44,984 nucleotides of DNA from assembly GCA_910578455.1 (NCBI GenBank), contig CAJTQA010000027.1, forward strand, positions 1 to 44,984. Reading direction: 5' to 3'. A program made the position numbers and the translations under genes. Of this stretch, positions 25,208 to 34,181 are shown in pieces; position 1 is the first letter of the stretch, and the number at the start of each line of letters is the position of its first letter. The notes beneath the pieces are model-generated. The model saw nothing but the letters and a program-made list of their open reading frames with translations. It made no database searches and was not told where the DNA came from. Origin of the DNA: an uncultured Dorea sp. Its GTDB lineage: Bacteria > Bacillota > Clostridia > Lachnospirales > Lachnospiraceae.

Positions 25208-26401
25208 TCAGACGCTGCCTGTCACAAAAGAGACGACGGCAATCGTCAGCAAAAACAAAAAACCTGCCGTAAAGCTGACTCTCATCAGAAGCCTGCACCC
25301 GTCGCCGACGCACTCCACGCACCCTGCTATCCGCTTATCCGACAAAGGCTGGATCAGAGCCGCCGCCAGCTTGTACATCAACGCCACAAGACCGGTCTGA
25401 GCCAGCGGTATGATGCACAGCGCAAGGCAGATGAGCATCCCCGCGACCCCGATTCCGTTCTTCACAAGCACTGCCGTTCCGAACACTACCTCCGTCACCC
25501 CGCCAATGGCATCCCCTACCCCCGGTATCGCCTCCGCCGTGCGTGTAACGGCGCTCCTCTTTACAGTGTCAACGGCAGGGCTTATCATCCCCTGCACTAC
25601 ATTAAACCCAAGCGTACACGCCACAAGCGTTTTCAGCAGCCAGGACACCATGACCTCAATAAGCTCCGCAAACTTGCTCAGATATTCCTGGGATGACAGA
25701 AAATCGAGCACTTTCACCATTATATACACATGGATGGCGGGAATAAGGAAATATACGATTACCACCTCCGTCAGGTAGATGAAAAACAGCACCAGGTTAT
25801 AAAACGCGACTGCCGTGACGCTCCCTTTCGCAACCGAGACCGACAGGAAATACACCGGGCAGAACACGCTCATAAACATTGTCAGCTTTTCAATGCCGCC
25901 GCTTACCCATTCCATCACAAGCTGAAACGAATTCAGGCACAGTGCGATGAGAAGGAGATAGGTGATGTAAAAGCTCATCTCGCATACCTGGCGGCTCCCG
26001 AACACATTAGAAAAGTGATGGAACACCGCGGCTATCAGCCCCAGCACCAATATATGCGCCAGGTTCCTCCTGCTGCCCTCAAAGGCATATGTAAGCTGCC
26101 GGCACACAAGCCTCCAGAGAAGTTCCAGAGAAAACTTCTGGTCTCCCGCCAGTACCGGCTCAAGTATCTCTTTAAATCCCGGCTCATCCTCAGGAAAAAG
26201 TTCCCGGAGAGCCTTGTCCACATCTCCGTAATCAAAGTTGTCAACCATCTCCTGCTGCAGTTTCCCGGTTTCTTCCTGAACCTCCTCCTTTTCAGAAGCC
26301 CATGCCTCCATCCGCATGCCCGACAAAATAAACAGAAACAATATGCCGGCCGCCGCCATGCCTGCCCGTCTCCCATTCCTGCACTCCCTTCCCCCGCTCA
26401 T
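25208..26401 (-). CDS. spoIIIAE: Stage III sporulation protein AE
   Basis: Polytopic membrane protein of the SpoIIIA channel. The 397 residues have an N-terminal signal or anchor (about 13-35, ending at EAWA), a charged extracytoplasmic segment (35-120), and about seven to eight hydrophobic segments to the C terminus. Conserved-looking blocks are VNGG-like GFNVVQGMISPAVDTVK and IPGVGDAIGGVTEVVFGTA. The ATG overlaps the spoIIIAD stop by four bases. Confidence 0.94.
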   Translation of the reverse strand: MSGGRECRNGRRAGMAAAGILFLFILSGMRMEAWASEKEEVQEETGKLQQEMVDNFDYGDVDKALRELFPEDEPGFKEILEPVLAGDQKFSLELLWRLVCRQLTYAFEGSRRNLAHILVLGLIAAVFHHFSNVFGSRQVCEMSFYITYLLLIALCLNSFQLVMEWVSGGIEKLTMFMSVFCPVYFLSVSVAKGSVTAVAFYNLVLFFIYLTEVVIVYFLIPAIHVYIMVKVLDFLSSQEYLSKFAELIEVMVSWLLKTLVACTLGFNVVQGMISPAVDTVKRSAVTRTAEAIPGVGDAIGGVTEVVFGTAVLVKNGIGVAGMLICLALCIIPLAQTGLVALMYKLAAALIQPLSDKRIAGCVECVGDGCRLLMRVSFTAGFLFLLTIAVVSFVTGSV

Positions 26402-26784
26402 GACAAAAACCCCTCAATCGTATCTAAAAGCGCCAGGAGGATTGGCATGCTCAGCACCAGCACCGCCAGTTTCCCAAACACCTCAATCTGTCCCGCTATC
26501 GCCTGATATCCTGCGTCCTTGCATATGTTGGAAGAAAAATCAGCTATGTATGTGATTCCAAGCATTTTGAGGAGCGTTCCCACATATGCCGTGTCCATGC
26601 TGATATAATTTCCAATAGTCTTTATGGTTCCTATAATATTTTTCAGATATCCTAATATCCCGAAAAAGATTAAAAGGCTCAGCCCAATGCTGATATAGAT
26701 CCCGTATTCGGCTTTTCCCGCCTTAAACTGCACCGCCAGCAACACCCCCGCCACAGCCGCTGCCGCCACCTGTATCATATTCAT
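26398..26784 (-). CDS. spoIIIAD: Stage III sporulation protein AD
   Basis: A small membrane protein of 128 residues with hydrophobic segments at about 4-20, 27-47 and 100-120, and the conserved GITYIADFSSNICKDAG stretch near 76-92. With AC it belongs to the membrane core of the channel. GAGGAG lies seven bases before the ATG. Confidence 0.94.
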   Translation of the reverse strand: MNMIQVAAAAVAGVLLAVQFKAGKAEYGIYISIGLSLLIFFGILGYLKNIIGTIKTIGNYISMDTAYVGTLLKMLGITYIADFSSNICKDAGYQAIAGQIEVFGKLAVLVLSMPILLALLDTIEGFLS

Positions 26785-26802
26785 GTCCTCTCTCCTCTCA
26801 GC

Positions 26803-26997
26803 CTACAATGTAAACAGGCTCTTGATCGACTCAAACAGATCGTATATATACGGCACAATCCAGAACAGAACAAGGAGAAGCCCTGCAAGGCTGGTCAGGA
26901 ATGCCTGCTCCTCCCTCCCGCTGTGCTTTAGCACCTGGCTGAGCACAGACACCAGAATCCCAACCGCCGCTATCTTAAATATCAAATCTACACTCAT
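26803..26997 (-). CDS. spoIIIAC: Stage III sporulation protein AC
   Basis: A 64-residue protein with two membrane helices (about 5-22 and 35-52). The central segment QVLKHSGREEQAFLTSLAG is typical of SpoIIIAC. It is separated by 18 bases from spoIIIAD and 27 from spoIIIAB, inside the same operon. Confidence 0.93.
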   Translation of the reverse strand: MSVDLIFKIAAVGILVSVLSQVLKHSGREEQAFLTSLAGLLLVLFWIVPYIYDLFESIKSLFTL

Positions 26998-27024
26998 GTC
27001 CTGCCTCCCCGCATTTTAACGCTC

Positions 27025-27549
27025 TCATATCAGGAGAACCGCAACAAGCATGCCGCCCAAAACGCCAAGGCAATGGCAAAGCTTCACTTTCACCTGCATC
27101 TCCTCCCTGATTTCCTGTATCTCCAGATTAAGCTGTTCTTCATAATGCCTGAGAATCTTTAGCTGCAATTCCAAATCCGACGCGCCAAGCTGCCCTCCAA
27201 GCTGAGAAAGCCTGCAAAGCTCCTTCTCCGGAAGCCCGCTTTTTTTCAGATGCCTGCCGACTCCGTCCTCCCAGATTTCCTCTAAAGCCCGGCCGTCTCT
27301 TTTTTCCATAGAATCCCTTACAGATAAAAGCCACTCCCTGTAGGGCTCCTTCAGGCTGCCGGATATATCCCGGAATATCTCGCCCAGATGGGCATGGGCA
27401 TACCGGATCTCACTTTCTATCATGCAGAGGATCCTCTGGAGATACTTCATCTGCCGGTACTGGTTCCGTACAGCCTCTCCTTTGCGTACCCCCATCAGGG
27501 CAGCCGCCCCTATAACCAGCAGGCAACCCGCAAGCTTAACCGGCATCAT
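27025..27549 (-). CDS. spoIIIAB: Stage III sporulation protein AB
   Basis: The start MMPVKLAG lies seven bases after GGGAGG, overlapping the spoIIIAA stop by 14 bases. The 174 residues have an N-terminal membrane helix (about 5-21), a coiled cytoplasmic middle (LQRILCMIESEIRYAHA near 40) and a C-terminal membrane helix (about 156-174). This hairpin topology resembles type II/GspF-like secretion proteins, consistent with the channel model. Confidence 0.93.
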   Translation of the reverse strand: MMPVKLAGCLLVIGAAALMGVRKGEAVRNQYRQMKYLQRILCMIESEIRYAHAHLGEIFRDISGSLKEPYREWLLSVRDSMEKRDGRALEEIWEDGVGRHLKKSGLPEKELCRLSQLGGQLGASDLELQLKILRHYEEQLNLEIQEIREEMQVKVKLCHCLGVLGGMLVAVLLI

Positions 27550-28459
27550 ACAGCTTCCTCCCTTCTCTGTCAAAAATGTGTTTCACGTTCCCTCTTTTTT
27601 GCAGGACGACATATCTTCCGAACCTTTTCTCCCTGATAAGCTCCGACAGCACTGGTTTCTTATTTATGTCTTCCATAGAATCCCCGTGAGCCGTGGCGAT
27701 CATCCTGCACCCGCAGTGCATGGCATAGGCGATTGCCTGTACATCCTCCACCTGCCCGATCTCGTCCGCCGCCAGCACCTCCGGGCGCATGGAACGTATC
27801 ATCATAAGCATCCCCTCAGCCTTAGGGCATGCATCCAGCACGTCCGTCCGGATTCCCAGGTTGTTTTGGGGTACTCCAAGATAGCACCCCGCAATTTCGG
27901 AACGCTCGTCCACAACCCCTACCGTCCGAGGCTTCACATATCGGTTCCCATCCGAAACCTGCCGCACAATGTCGCGCAGCATAGTAGTCTTCCCGCATCC
28001 CGGAGGAGAGATCAAAAGCGTGTGGAGCACCTCCTGATGATAGGATATGTATGGAAATATGCTGTCCGCGCATCCCATAACCTCGTGAGCCATCCGTATA
28101 TTTACTGATGAGATATAGCGGAGGTTGCGTATCTTTCCGCCCTCGATGATTGCCTGTCCTGCCATGCCAACCCGATGCCCCCCACTGACTGTAATGAAAC
28201 CCTGCCTCATCTCCTCCTCAAAAGCATACAGAGAGTGATGGCTCGCCCGTTTGAGCACTTCCCCCACCTCTTCCTTCGTCACTGTATGAAATTTCCCGCC
28301 CCTCTCCCCGGGCATCCGCTCCTCTCCCCTGCACAGTAAAAGCAGCGGCTTTCCTGCCCTCAGGCGTATCTCCTGAATCTCCGAAAGCCTCAGCCTTTCC
28401 CCCTCTATCAGGGTCTGCAGGCTCCCCGGCAATAGATTAAATACCTGTTCCTCTCTCAT
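27536..28459 (-). CDS. spoIIIAA: Stage III sporulation protein AA (secretion-type ATPase)
   Basis: The only ATPase of the SpoIIIA complex, related to type II/IV secretion motors. The start MREEQVFNLLPG has AGGTGG six bases upstream and gives 307 residues. A much longer open frame extends upstream to 29077 but runs into the opposite-strand peptidase gene and is spurious. Walker A is SPPGCGKT at 151-158, and Walker B is VLAADEIG with Asp232 and Glu233. It is the first gene of the spoIIIAA-AH operon, and a sigma-E-type promoter lies just upstream. Confidence 0.96.
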   Translation of the reverse strand: MREEQVFNLLPGSLQTLIEGERLRLSEIQEIRLRAGKPLLLLCRGEERMPGERGGKFHTVTKEEVGEVLKRASHHSLYAFEEEMRQGFITVSGGHRVGMAGQAIIEGGKIRNLRYISSVNIRMAHEVMGCADSIFPYISYHQEVLHTLLISPPGCGKTTMLRDIVRQVSDGNRYVKPRTVGVVDERSEIAGCYLGVPQNNLGIRTDVLDACPKAEGMLMMIRSMRPEVLAADEIGQVEDVQAIAYAMHCGCRMIATAHGDSMEDINKKPVLSELIREKRFGRYVVLQKRGNVKHIFDREGRKLYDAG

Positions 28460-28481
28460 CTTTGTCCACCTCTTTAACCTC

Positions 28482-28510
28482 AATATATGCGCCCCTGCTC
28501 TGTTTATGAC
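28482..28510 (-). promoter_or_regulatory. Sigma-E-type promoter of the spoIIIA operon
   Basis: Minus-strand GTCATAAA (28503-28510) and CATATATT (28482-28489) are 13 bases apart. They match the mother-cell sigma-E pattern (GtCATATT, 13-15 bases, CATAcaaT) in most positions. The resulting leader is short and includes the spoIIIAA ribosome site. Confidence 0.7.
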
Positions 28511-28549
28511 ACACGATTTATAAATCTGTTCTTTTCTGCAAAACATTAT

Positions 28550-28578
28550 TTGACACTGCATCATGAATATCATACAAT
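28550..28578 (+). promoter_or_regulatory. Sigma-A promoter of the M26-like peptidase gene
   Basis: Plus-strand TTGACA (28550-28555) and TACAAT (28573-28578) are 17 bases apart, a perfect -35 and a 5/6 -10. It diverges from the sigma-E promoter of spoIIIA. Confidence 0.85.
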
Positions 28579-28652
28579 GAGAACATATAACACGATTTTT
28601 AACTGCAAAGCAGCTTATATATTCAAAAAGGAATGTAGATGGAGGACAGCGT

Positions 28653-31600
28653 ATGAAAAATATCAAAATAGTTGCTGCTGCGGCATTTGCCGCAATCGCA
28701 TTATTTATCCCATCCATAACCGCATCGGCGGAAAGCGTCGGGGAGACCGTGAGCCGGAACACGGCTGCAGAGCTCCGGGCGGTACAATACGAAAATAATG
28801 AAACAATTGGGGCATTGCTGGCTCCGTCCTGGAGCAAGTCGCAAATACTATCTAAAAAAACAGAGATTGCCATTCGTGAGGGAAAGAGCCCCGCTGACAT
28901 CACTGACGAGCAGGCGATTAAAGAACTAAACAAGGAAAATATAAAGACAATGTCCTTTGAAGATTCTTTTGCAGAAGTACAGGCAAAAATTGATATCTTT
29001 ATCCAAAAAATCATTGACAACCCTAATAACCCACAAATCGGGGCAGACAAATATAAAGATAAAATACTGCAGAACAAAGAAAAACTGCTGCTGGGCCTTA
29101 CCTACCTCAACAGGCTTTATGATTTCAATATGGGAGGACATAACCTCATGGACGCTCTCCTCTGTGAATCAAAACCATCCAAGTACATAACTTACCCTAA
29201 CTTTATCGGCAATGTTCCGGACTGGCTCATATATATCGGGGGTATCGGAGGCGATAAATTAAAGATTTCTAAAAATGCCGCTGCATTTGGTTTTGGAAGT
29301 CCATTTTGGCCAATTACTGATACTGAGTCACTGGATGCTTTCCTAGAAGAGTACAGAAAAAAATGGATTCCGAATACTTCGATGGATGAGTGGTTTTTAC
29401 AGGAAAGCCCTGCTTTTATAGTAGAGAACAGATCTGCCTGGGATCAGAAAAATGCCGGGATATACAGAAGGCTCTATGATAATGCAGAGTTCCGCAGCTA
29501 CATTCTGCCGCTGCTTACGGTGTCGGAAGACAGCATCTATATGATTGCCAACTCTGCCACCATCACATTTGGAATCGTGGACTGCTATATCGACAGAAAT
29601 TTAAAAGCCAATCCGACGCGTTACGGCGAATTGCGTGAAAAATTCCGGCAGCAGATGAAACAGGCTGCTAAACAGCAAAGTGCCTTTATTGATTTTTGGC
29701 ACCGGATTGCGACACCGGAGCAGAAAGGAAAATTTTCATCTAATCGCATCGTTTTGGACAGTCTAAGGATTGATCCTGATACGAATGTCCAATGGTCGGA
29801 TAAGTTCGGAAAGAATGCCTCGCAGGGGGTCAGGGAGTTTATCACTCCTCTGAATCTGTACGGTCCTTACATGTTTGCCGATGGCGTGGCAGAAGGCTCA
29901 GGAATCCGCTACTATCTGTCAAAGGCATTGACGGAACGGGGTCTTGCAACATATGCACATGAGCTGACTCACATACTTGTCTCTGAGGCAATGCTCAACG
30001 GATATGGCTCACGGGACGGCATGCTGGCTGAAGTCTATCCAAGAGGACTGTTTGAGCCTTACGAACTGAATGACCCTCCTGCATTTAATCTGAATTTAAT
30101 ATATGACCGCCTGGCAGTCAGCGACCGATATCATAACGGCCAGCCCGAGCGCTTTCAAAGTGAGGCGGATCTTAAAGACTATATGAGCGGCATCCTGGAT
30201 GTCGTCTATACGCTAGATTATGCGGAGGCAGACGTTATACTTGCGAAAACCCCGGAAGAAAAAAAGAAATGGTTCCATAAACTCGAGCAGATTGAGGATC
30301 CGAAAACAAGGGTTAATCAGGGGGCTGCCGGTTCCGTGCATTTCCTGGATTCGGTAACGGAACTGACTCTGGATGAGGCAAAAAACCTGCTTACTATCGA
30401 CGATCTGATTCGCGGCAGCATTATCGCATCCCGCTATGAAGTAAACGGAACAGAAACAATCGGAACGATGGCGGCAAACGGTTATTATGTGGTGCCGCTC
30501 TTCAGCGCCAACTACGCCGGGGTGCAGAATGACAAAGGTGTAAGCGGAGACGTCACGATACGGCGGCAGGCGTTTGAGCTGTTGGCCGAGTATGGATATT
30601 ACGGCGGCATGGTTCCCTACATATCAAACCAGTATAAGGCATCCGCACAATCAGATAAAACCATTCTTTCAGACAAATATATCCTGAAGAAAATATTCGG
30701 CGGCTCCTATGAAACGATGGCTGATTTCAAAAAAGCGATGTTCCAGAGGAGGAAAGACAGGGCAAACGAATTAAAGCCCGTCACAATTACATGGAACAGC
30801 CAGTCCATCACAATCAATAGCTTTGATAAACTGTGCCAGCTGATGAAAGAAGCGGTAGAAAGCGATTTAGTAAAAATTAATGCAGCGCAAAACGGCTCTA
30901 ACAATATCCGCGCACAGCAAACGCAGGTTGAGCGTCTGAAACAGGAGATTTTTAAAGCCTATTTAATCCAGACAAATGATTTCAGCGATTCCATCTACGG
31001 AGCTGCGCCGCCGGTAGACCCATCAGAGCCGGATACTACGGATCCTGATCAGCCGGGAAATTCCGGCAACAACGGAACCACCACTCCCGAAAACCCTGAC
31101 ACCGGAACTACTACGCCCGAAAACCCTGACACTGGGACCACCACTCCCGGAACCGGCACGCCAGGCACCGGTACTACTGTGCCAGGCGCTGGTGCAGCCA
31201 AACCGAACACAGGGGCAAGCACTGCGGCTGTAACGCCAAAGCTGCTCCTCTGCAAGGTATCCGCCGCAAAAACTTCACATACCATCCGGTGGAATGCCGT
31301 AGGTTCGGCCGACGGCTACGACATATACGGGGCAAAATCTAACGGAAAATACGAAAGGATCCAGACAGTCAGCAAAAACTCCGTAAAATGGACGCATAAA
31401 AAGCTGAAGAAGGGAAAATCGTATAAATATTACGTCCAGGCGTACCAGGAAATCGGCGGAAAGCGCATTGTCATTGCCAAATCGCTGGATGTCTACAGCA
31501 CGACGAAGGGCGGGAAATATGGCAATGCTTCAAAGGTAAGCGCAAAGAAGACACGCATAAGCGTAAAAGCAGGCAAGAAAGCCAAGCTCAGCGCAAAAGC

Positions 31601-31775
31601 AGCCGGAAAGAAGTTAAACAAAACCGCAAAAAAGATGCGTTATGTTTCATCCAATCCATCCGTTGCGAAAGTTTCTTCAAAAGGAATCATTACCGGTAAA
31701 AAACGCGGCAGCTGCACAGTATACTGCATCGCCCGGAACGGCGTGTATAAAAAAATAAAGGTAACAACCAAATAA
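28653..31775 (+). CDS. Secreted M26-like zinc metallopeptidase with FN3-like and Big2 domains
   Basis: A 1040-residue exported protein: signal peptide 1 to about 26 (ending ASA), a long alpha-rich region (30-780) with the zinc motif HELTH at 436-440 and a third ligand candidate Glu460, a Pro/Thr/Gly linker (785-860) with two exact 10-residue repeats, an FN3-like domain (863-950), and a Big2 Ig-like domain (960-1040). The HExxH, 19-residue gap, Glu spacing and the surrounding GYGSRDGMLAE resemble family M26 (IgA1 protease, ZmpB/C) as I remember it. No LPXTG anchor or hydrophobic tail is present. GGAGG lies seven bases before the ATG. It is the only complete plus-strand gene, standing between two core operons, which suggests a later insertion (inference). 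The substrate is unknown; a host or matrix protein is plausible. Confidence 0.85.
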   Translation: MKNIKIVAAAAFAAIALFIPSITASAESVGETVSRNTAAELRAVQYENNETIGALLAPSWSKSQILSKKTEIAIREGKSPADITDEQAIKELNKENIKTMSFEDSFAEVQAKIDIFIQKIIDNPNNPQIGADKYKDKILQNKEKLLLGLTYLNRLYDFNMGGHNLMDALLCESKPSKYITYPNFIGNVPDWLIYIGGIGGDKLKISKNAAAFGFGSPFWPITDTESLDAFLEEYRKKWIPNTSMDEWFLQESPAFIVENRSAWDQKNAGIYRRLYDNAEFRSYILPLLTVSEDSIYMIANSATITFGIVDCYIDRNLKANPTRYGELREKFRQQMKQAAKQQSAFIDFWHRIATPEQKGKFSSNRIVLDSLRIDPDTNVQWSDKFGKNASQGVREFITPLNLYGPYMFADGVAEGSGIRYYLSKALTERGLATYAHELTHILVSEAMLNGYGSRDGMLAEVYPRGLFEPYELNDPPAFNLNLIYDRLAVSDRYHNGQPERFQSEADLKDYMSGILDVVYTLDYAEADVILAKTPEEKKKWFHKLEQIEDPKTRVNQGAAGSVHFLDSVTELTLDEAKNLLTIDDLIRGSIIASRYEVNGTETIGTMAANGYYVVPLFSANYAGVQNDKGVSGDVTIRRQAFELLAEYGYYGGMVPYISNQYKASAQSDKTILSDKYILKKIFGGSYETMADFKKAMFQRRKDRANELKPVTITWNSQSITINSFDKLCQLMKEAVESDLVKINAAQNGSNNIRAQQTQVERLKQEIFKAYLIQTNDFSDSIYGAAPPVDPSEPDTTDPDQPGNSGNNGTTTPENPDTGTTTPENPDTGTTTPGTGTPGTGTTVPGAGAAKPNTGASTAAVTPKLLLCKVSAAKTSHTIRWNAVGSADGYDIYGAKSNGKYERIQTVSKNSVKWTHKKLKKGKSYKYYVQAYQEIGGKRIVIAKSLDVYSTTKGGKYGNASKVSAKKTRISVKAGKKAKLSAKAAGKKLNKTAKKMRYVSSNPSVAKVSSKGIITGKKRGSCTVYCIARNGVYKKIKVTTK
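31077..31136 (+). repeat. Tandem 30-base repeat coding TTTPENPDTG
   Basis: Two adjacent 30-base units encode identical decapeptides in the Pro/Thr linker of the M26-like protein, followed by degenerate TGTPGTG units. The DNA copies differ at several third positions, so the peptide is conserved more than the DNA. Confidence 0.85.
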
Positions 31776-31787
31776 ATCCAGATAACG

Positions 31788-31821
31788 AAAAAGACCACAC
31801 CGCCTCAAGTGTGGTCTTTTT
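31788..31821. terminator. Bidirectional terminator between the M26-like gene and pnp
   Basis: A perfect 13-bp stem (31788-31800 with 31809-31821), with an A run on one side and a T run on the other and an 8-base loop, lies between two convergent genes. It should stop both. Confidence 0.92.
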
Positions 31822-31837
31822 CTATATGCATATGGCT

Positions 31838-33925
31838 TTATTCTGCCACGTCTTTCATGCTGAATGAGAATCTTCCCATCTTGTCTTTTCCAAGGCACAC
31901 AACCTTCACCTTATCGCCAAGGGTCAGCACGTCCTCCACATGGTTGACTCTCTCCTTGGAGATTTTTGAGATATGCACCATGCCCTCTTTTCCTGGAGCA
32001 AACTCAATAAACGCGCCGAACTCTTTGATGCTGACAACCTGTCCTTCCAGTAACTGCCCCGCCTCAAAATCCGTCACGATGATATAGATAAGCTTTCTCG
32101 CCTCATCCATCATCGCAGCGTCTGTTCCGCATATGGACACGCTGCCGTCATCCGTAATGTCAATCTTTACGCCGGTTCTCTCAATAATGGCATTGATCGT
32201 CTTTCCGCGCTGACCCACCACGTCGCCGATTTTCTGCGGGTCAATCTGCATCTGGACAATCTTCGGCGCGTAAGGTCCAACCTCCGGCCTCGGCTCCTCG
32301 ATTGCCTTATTCATGATGTCATTGATAATATAGGTTCTTGCTTTTTTCGTAGCGGCGATTGCCTCCTCGATAATCGGCTTTGTAAGGCCGTGGATCTTAA
32401 TATCCATCTGAATAGCAGTAATGCCCTTATGGGTACCTGCAACCTTAAAGTCCATATCTCCGAAAAAGTCCTCAAGCCCCTGGATATCCGTAAGCACCAG
32501 ATAATCGTCATCCGTATCGCCTGTAACCAGTCCTGCCGAGATGCCTGCAACGGCAGACTTGATCGGTACGCCCGCAGCCATCAGCGACATGGAAGACGCA
32601 CATACGCTCGCCTGGGAGGTGGAGCCGTTGGACTCAAACGTCTCAGATACCGTACGGATTGCGTATGGGAACTCGCTCTCGCTCGGAAGAACAGGCACAA
32701 GCGCGCGCTCTGCAAGAGCACCATGCCCGATCTCACGCCTTCCCGGCCCTCTTGAAGGCCTCGTCTCGCCAACCGAGTAGGACGGAAAATTATAATGGTG
32801 CATATATCTCTTTGAAGTCTCCGCCTCATCAAGCCCGTCCAGCCTCTGAGCCTCGGCAAGGGGCGCAAGAGTCGTAACCGTGCAGATCTGGGTCTGCCCG
32901 CGGGTAAACATGGCAGATCCATGGACTCTCGGAATCAGGTCAATCTCCGCCGCAAGAGGACGGATCTGGTCAATGGCCCTTCCGTCCGGGCGCTTGTGGT
33001 CTTTTAAGATCATCTTGCGTACAGTCTTCTTCTGATACTGGTACACAGCCTCCCCAAGCACTGCCAGCCACTCTTCATTCTCGGCAAATGCCTCTTCAAG
33101 TTTCTCTGTAATGCCCCGGATATTTTCTTCCCTTACCTGTTTTTCATCGGTAAATACTGCCTCCTCCATAGCCTCCGGAGGCACGATCTCTTTTATCGCA
33201 GCGAACAGCTCTTCCGGAACGGCACAGCTTTCATAGGAATGTTTCGGCTTTCCGCACTCTGCCACAATCGTGTCAATAAACGCGATTACTTTCTGGTTCA
33301 AATCATGAGCCGCAAAAATCGCCTCTATCATTTTCTGCTCCGGCACTTCATTGGCTCCGGCCTCAATCATGATTACCTTTTCTCTCGTTGACGCAACGGT
33401 AAGCGCAAGGTCAGATGCTTCTTTCTGAGCAGCTGTCGGGTTAAAGACAAACTCATCGTCCACAAGCCCTACCTGGGTGGAAGAAATCGGCCCTTCAAAG
33501 GGAATATCCGAAATCGTAGTAGCGATTGCCGCGCCAAGCATCGCCGTAAGCTCCGGCGAGCAGTCCTGGTCTACAGAGAGCACAAGGTTCTCAAGGGTCA
33601 CGTCATTACGGTAATCTTTCGGGAACAGAGGGCGCATGGGCCGGTCGATGACACGGTCTGTAAGAACTGCGTTCTCTGATGCCTTTCCTTCCCTCTTGTT
33701 GAATCCTCCCGGAATCTTTCCGACAGAATACAGTCTTTCATTATACTCGACGCTTAATGGGAAGAAGTCGATTCCCTCCCTTGGTTTCTCTGACGCTGTA
33801 GCCGTACAAAGGACAGTCGTATCGCCGTAATGCATGAGGACAGCCCCGTTAGCCTGTTTTGCCACCCTGTCTACATCTACCCGCAGAGTTCTCCCTGCCA
33901 GTTCCATCTCAAACTTTTTATACAT
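31838..33925 (-). CDS. pnp: Polyribonucleotide nucleotidyltransferase (PNPase)
   Basis: Phosphorolytic 3'-5' exoribonuclease of the RNA-degradation machinery. The 695 residues carry two RNase PH domains (about 1-220 and 300-535) joined by a helical linker, a KH domain (about 550-610, IGDVVGQRGKTINAII) and an S1 domain (about 620-690, GQVVSIKEFGAFIEF). FTRGQTQ and GPGRREIGHGALAERAL are seen in the second PH domain. AAAAGGAG lies six bases before the ATG. It follows rpsO but has its own promoter and a long leader with a large hairpin. Confidence 0.98.
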   Translation of the reverse strand: MYKKFEMELAGRTLRVDVDRVAKQANGAVLMHYGDTTVLCTATASEKPREGIDFFPLSVEYNERLYSVGKIPGGFNKREGKASENAVLTDRVIDRPMRPLFPKDYRNDVTLENLVLSVDQDCSPELTAMLGAAIATTISDIPFEGPISSTQVGLVDDEFVFNPTAAQKEASDLALTVASTREKVIMIEAGANEVPEQKMIEAIFAAHDLNQKVIAFIDTIVAECGKPKHSYESCAVPEELFAAIKEIVPPEAMEEAVFTDEKQVREENIRGITEKLEEAFAENEEWLAVLGEAVYQYQKKTVRKMILKDHKRPDGRAIDQIRPLAAEIDLIPRVHGSAMFTRGQTQICTVTTLAPLAEAQRLDGLDEAETSKRYMHHYNFPSYSVGETRPSRGPGRREIGHGALAERALVPVLPSESEFPYAIRTVSETFESNGSTSQASVCASSMSLMAAGVPIKSAVAGISAGLVTGDTDDDYLVLTDIQGLEDFFGDMDFKVAGTHKGITAIQMDIKIHGLTKPIIEEAIAATKKARTYIINDIMNKAIEEPRPEVGPYAPKIVQMQIDPQKIGDVVGQRGKTINAIIERTGVKIDITDDGSVSICGTDAAMMDEARKLIYIIVTDFEAGQLLEGQVVSIKEFGAFIEFAPGKEGMVHISKISKERVNHVEDVLTLGDKVKVVCLGKDKMGRFSFSMKDVAE

Positions 33926-33971
33926 ATTTATCTCCTTTTCTCATTGAAATTCCGATTGCGTTCAGGTCTTT

Positions 33972-34026
33972 CCGAAACTACTGAAAAAAACACTTTAAGC
34001 CAAAATGCCCTTTTCAGTGGTCTCGG
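33972..34026 (-). promoter_or_regulatory. Long stem-loop in the pnp leader
   Basis: Arms of 16 bases (33972-33987 and 34011-34026) pair at 15 of 16 positions, counting one G-U, around a 23-base loop. The hairpin ends 46 bases before the pnp start. In E. coli the pnp leader folds into a stem-loop cut by RNase III and PNPase for autoregulation. A similar role here is inferred from position and shape only. Confidence 0.6.
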
Positions 34027-34055
34027 GACAAGCACCCTTACCCACAATCTTAATT

Positions 34056-34084
34056 ATTATACCACACCCGCCGCAAATATGCTA
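34056..34084 (-). promoter_or_regulatory. Probable pnp promoter
   Basis: A consensus TATAAT (34056-34061, minus strand) has an extended -10 TGG before it. The hexamer 17 bases upstream (34079-34084, TAGCAT) is a poor -35. The transcript would carry a leader of about 120 bases containing the stem-loop. Confidence 0.55.
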
Positions 34085-34147
34085 CTAAATTTCTCATCTC
34101 GCCGCAACAAGGTTAAGCCTGCCTCTCTATGCCTTACTCAAAGCATT

Positions 34148-34174
34148 AAAAAAACTGCCATAGGCAGTTTTTTT
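34148..34174 (-). terminator. Terminator of rpsO
   Basis: AAAAAAACTGCC and GGCAGTTTTTTT (34148-34159, 34163-34174) form a perfect stem around ATA, giving a run of seven T, 8 bases after the rpsO stop. Confidence 0.92.
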
Positions 34175-34181
34175 ACTTTTA

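Noticed and set aside
28460..29077. N-terminal extension of spoIIIAA of about 200 codons on the minus strand
   Set aside because: It overlaps the 5' part of the peptidase gene and lacks a ribosome site; SpoIIIAA homology begins at the ATG at 28459, which has AGGTGG upstream.
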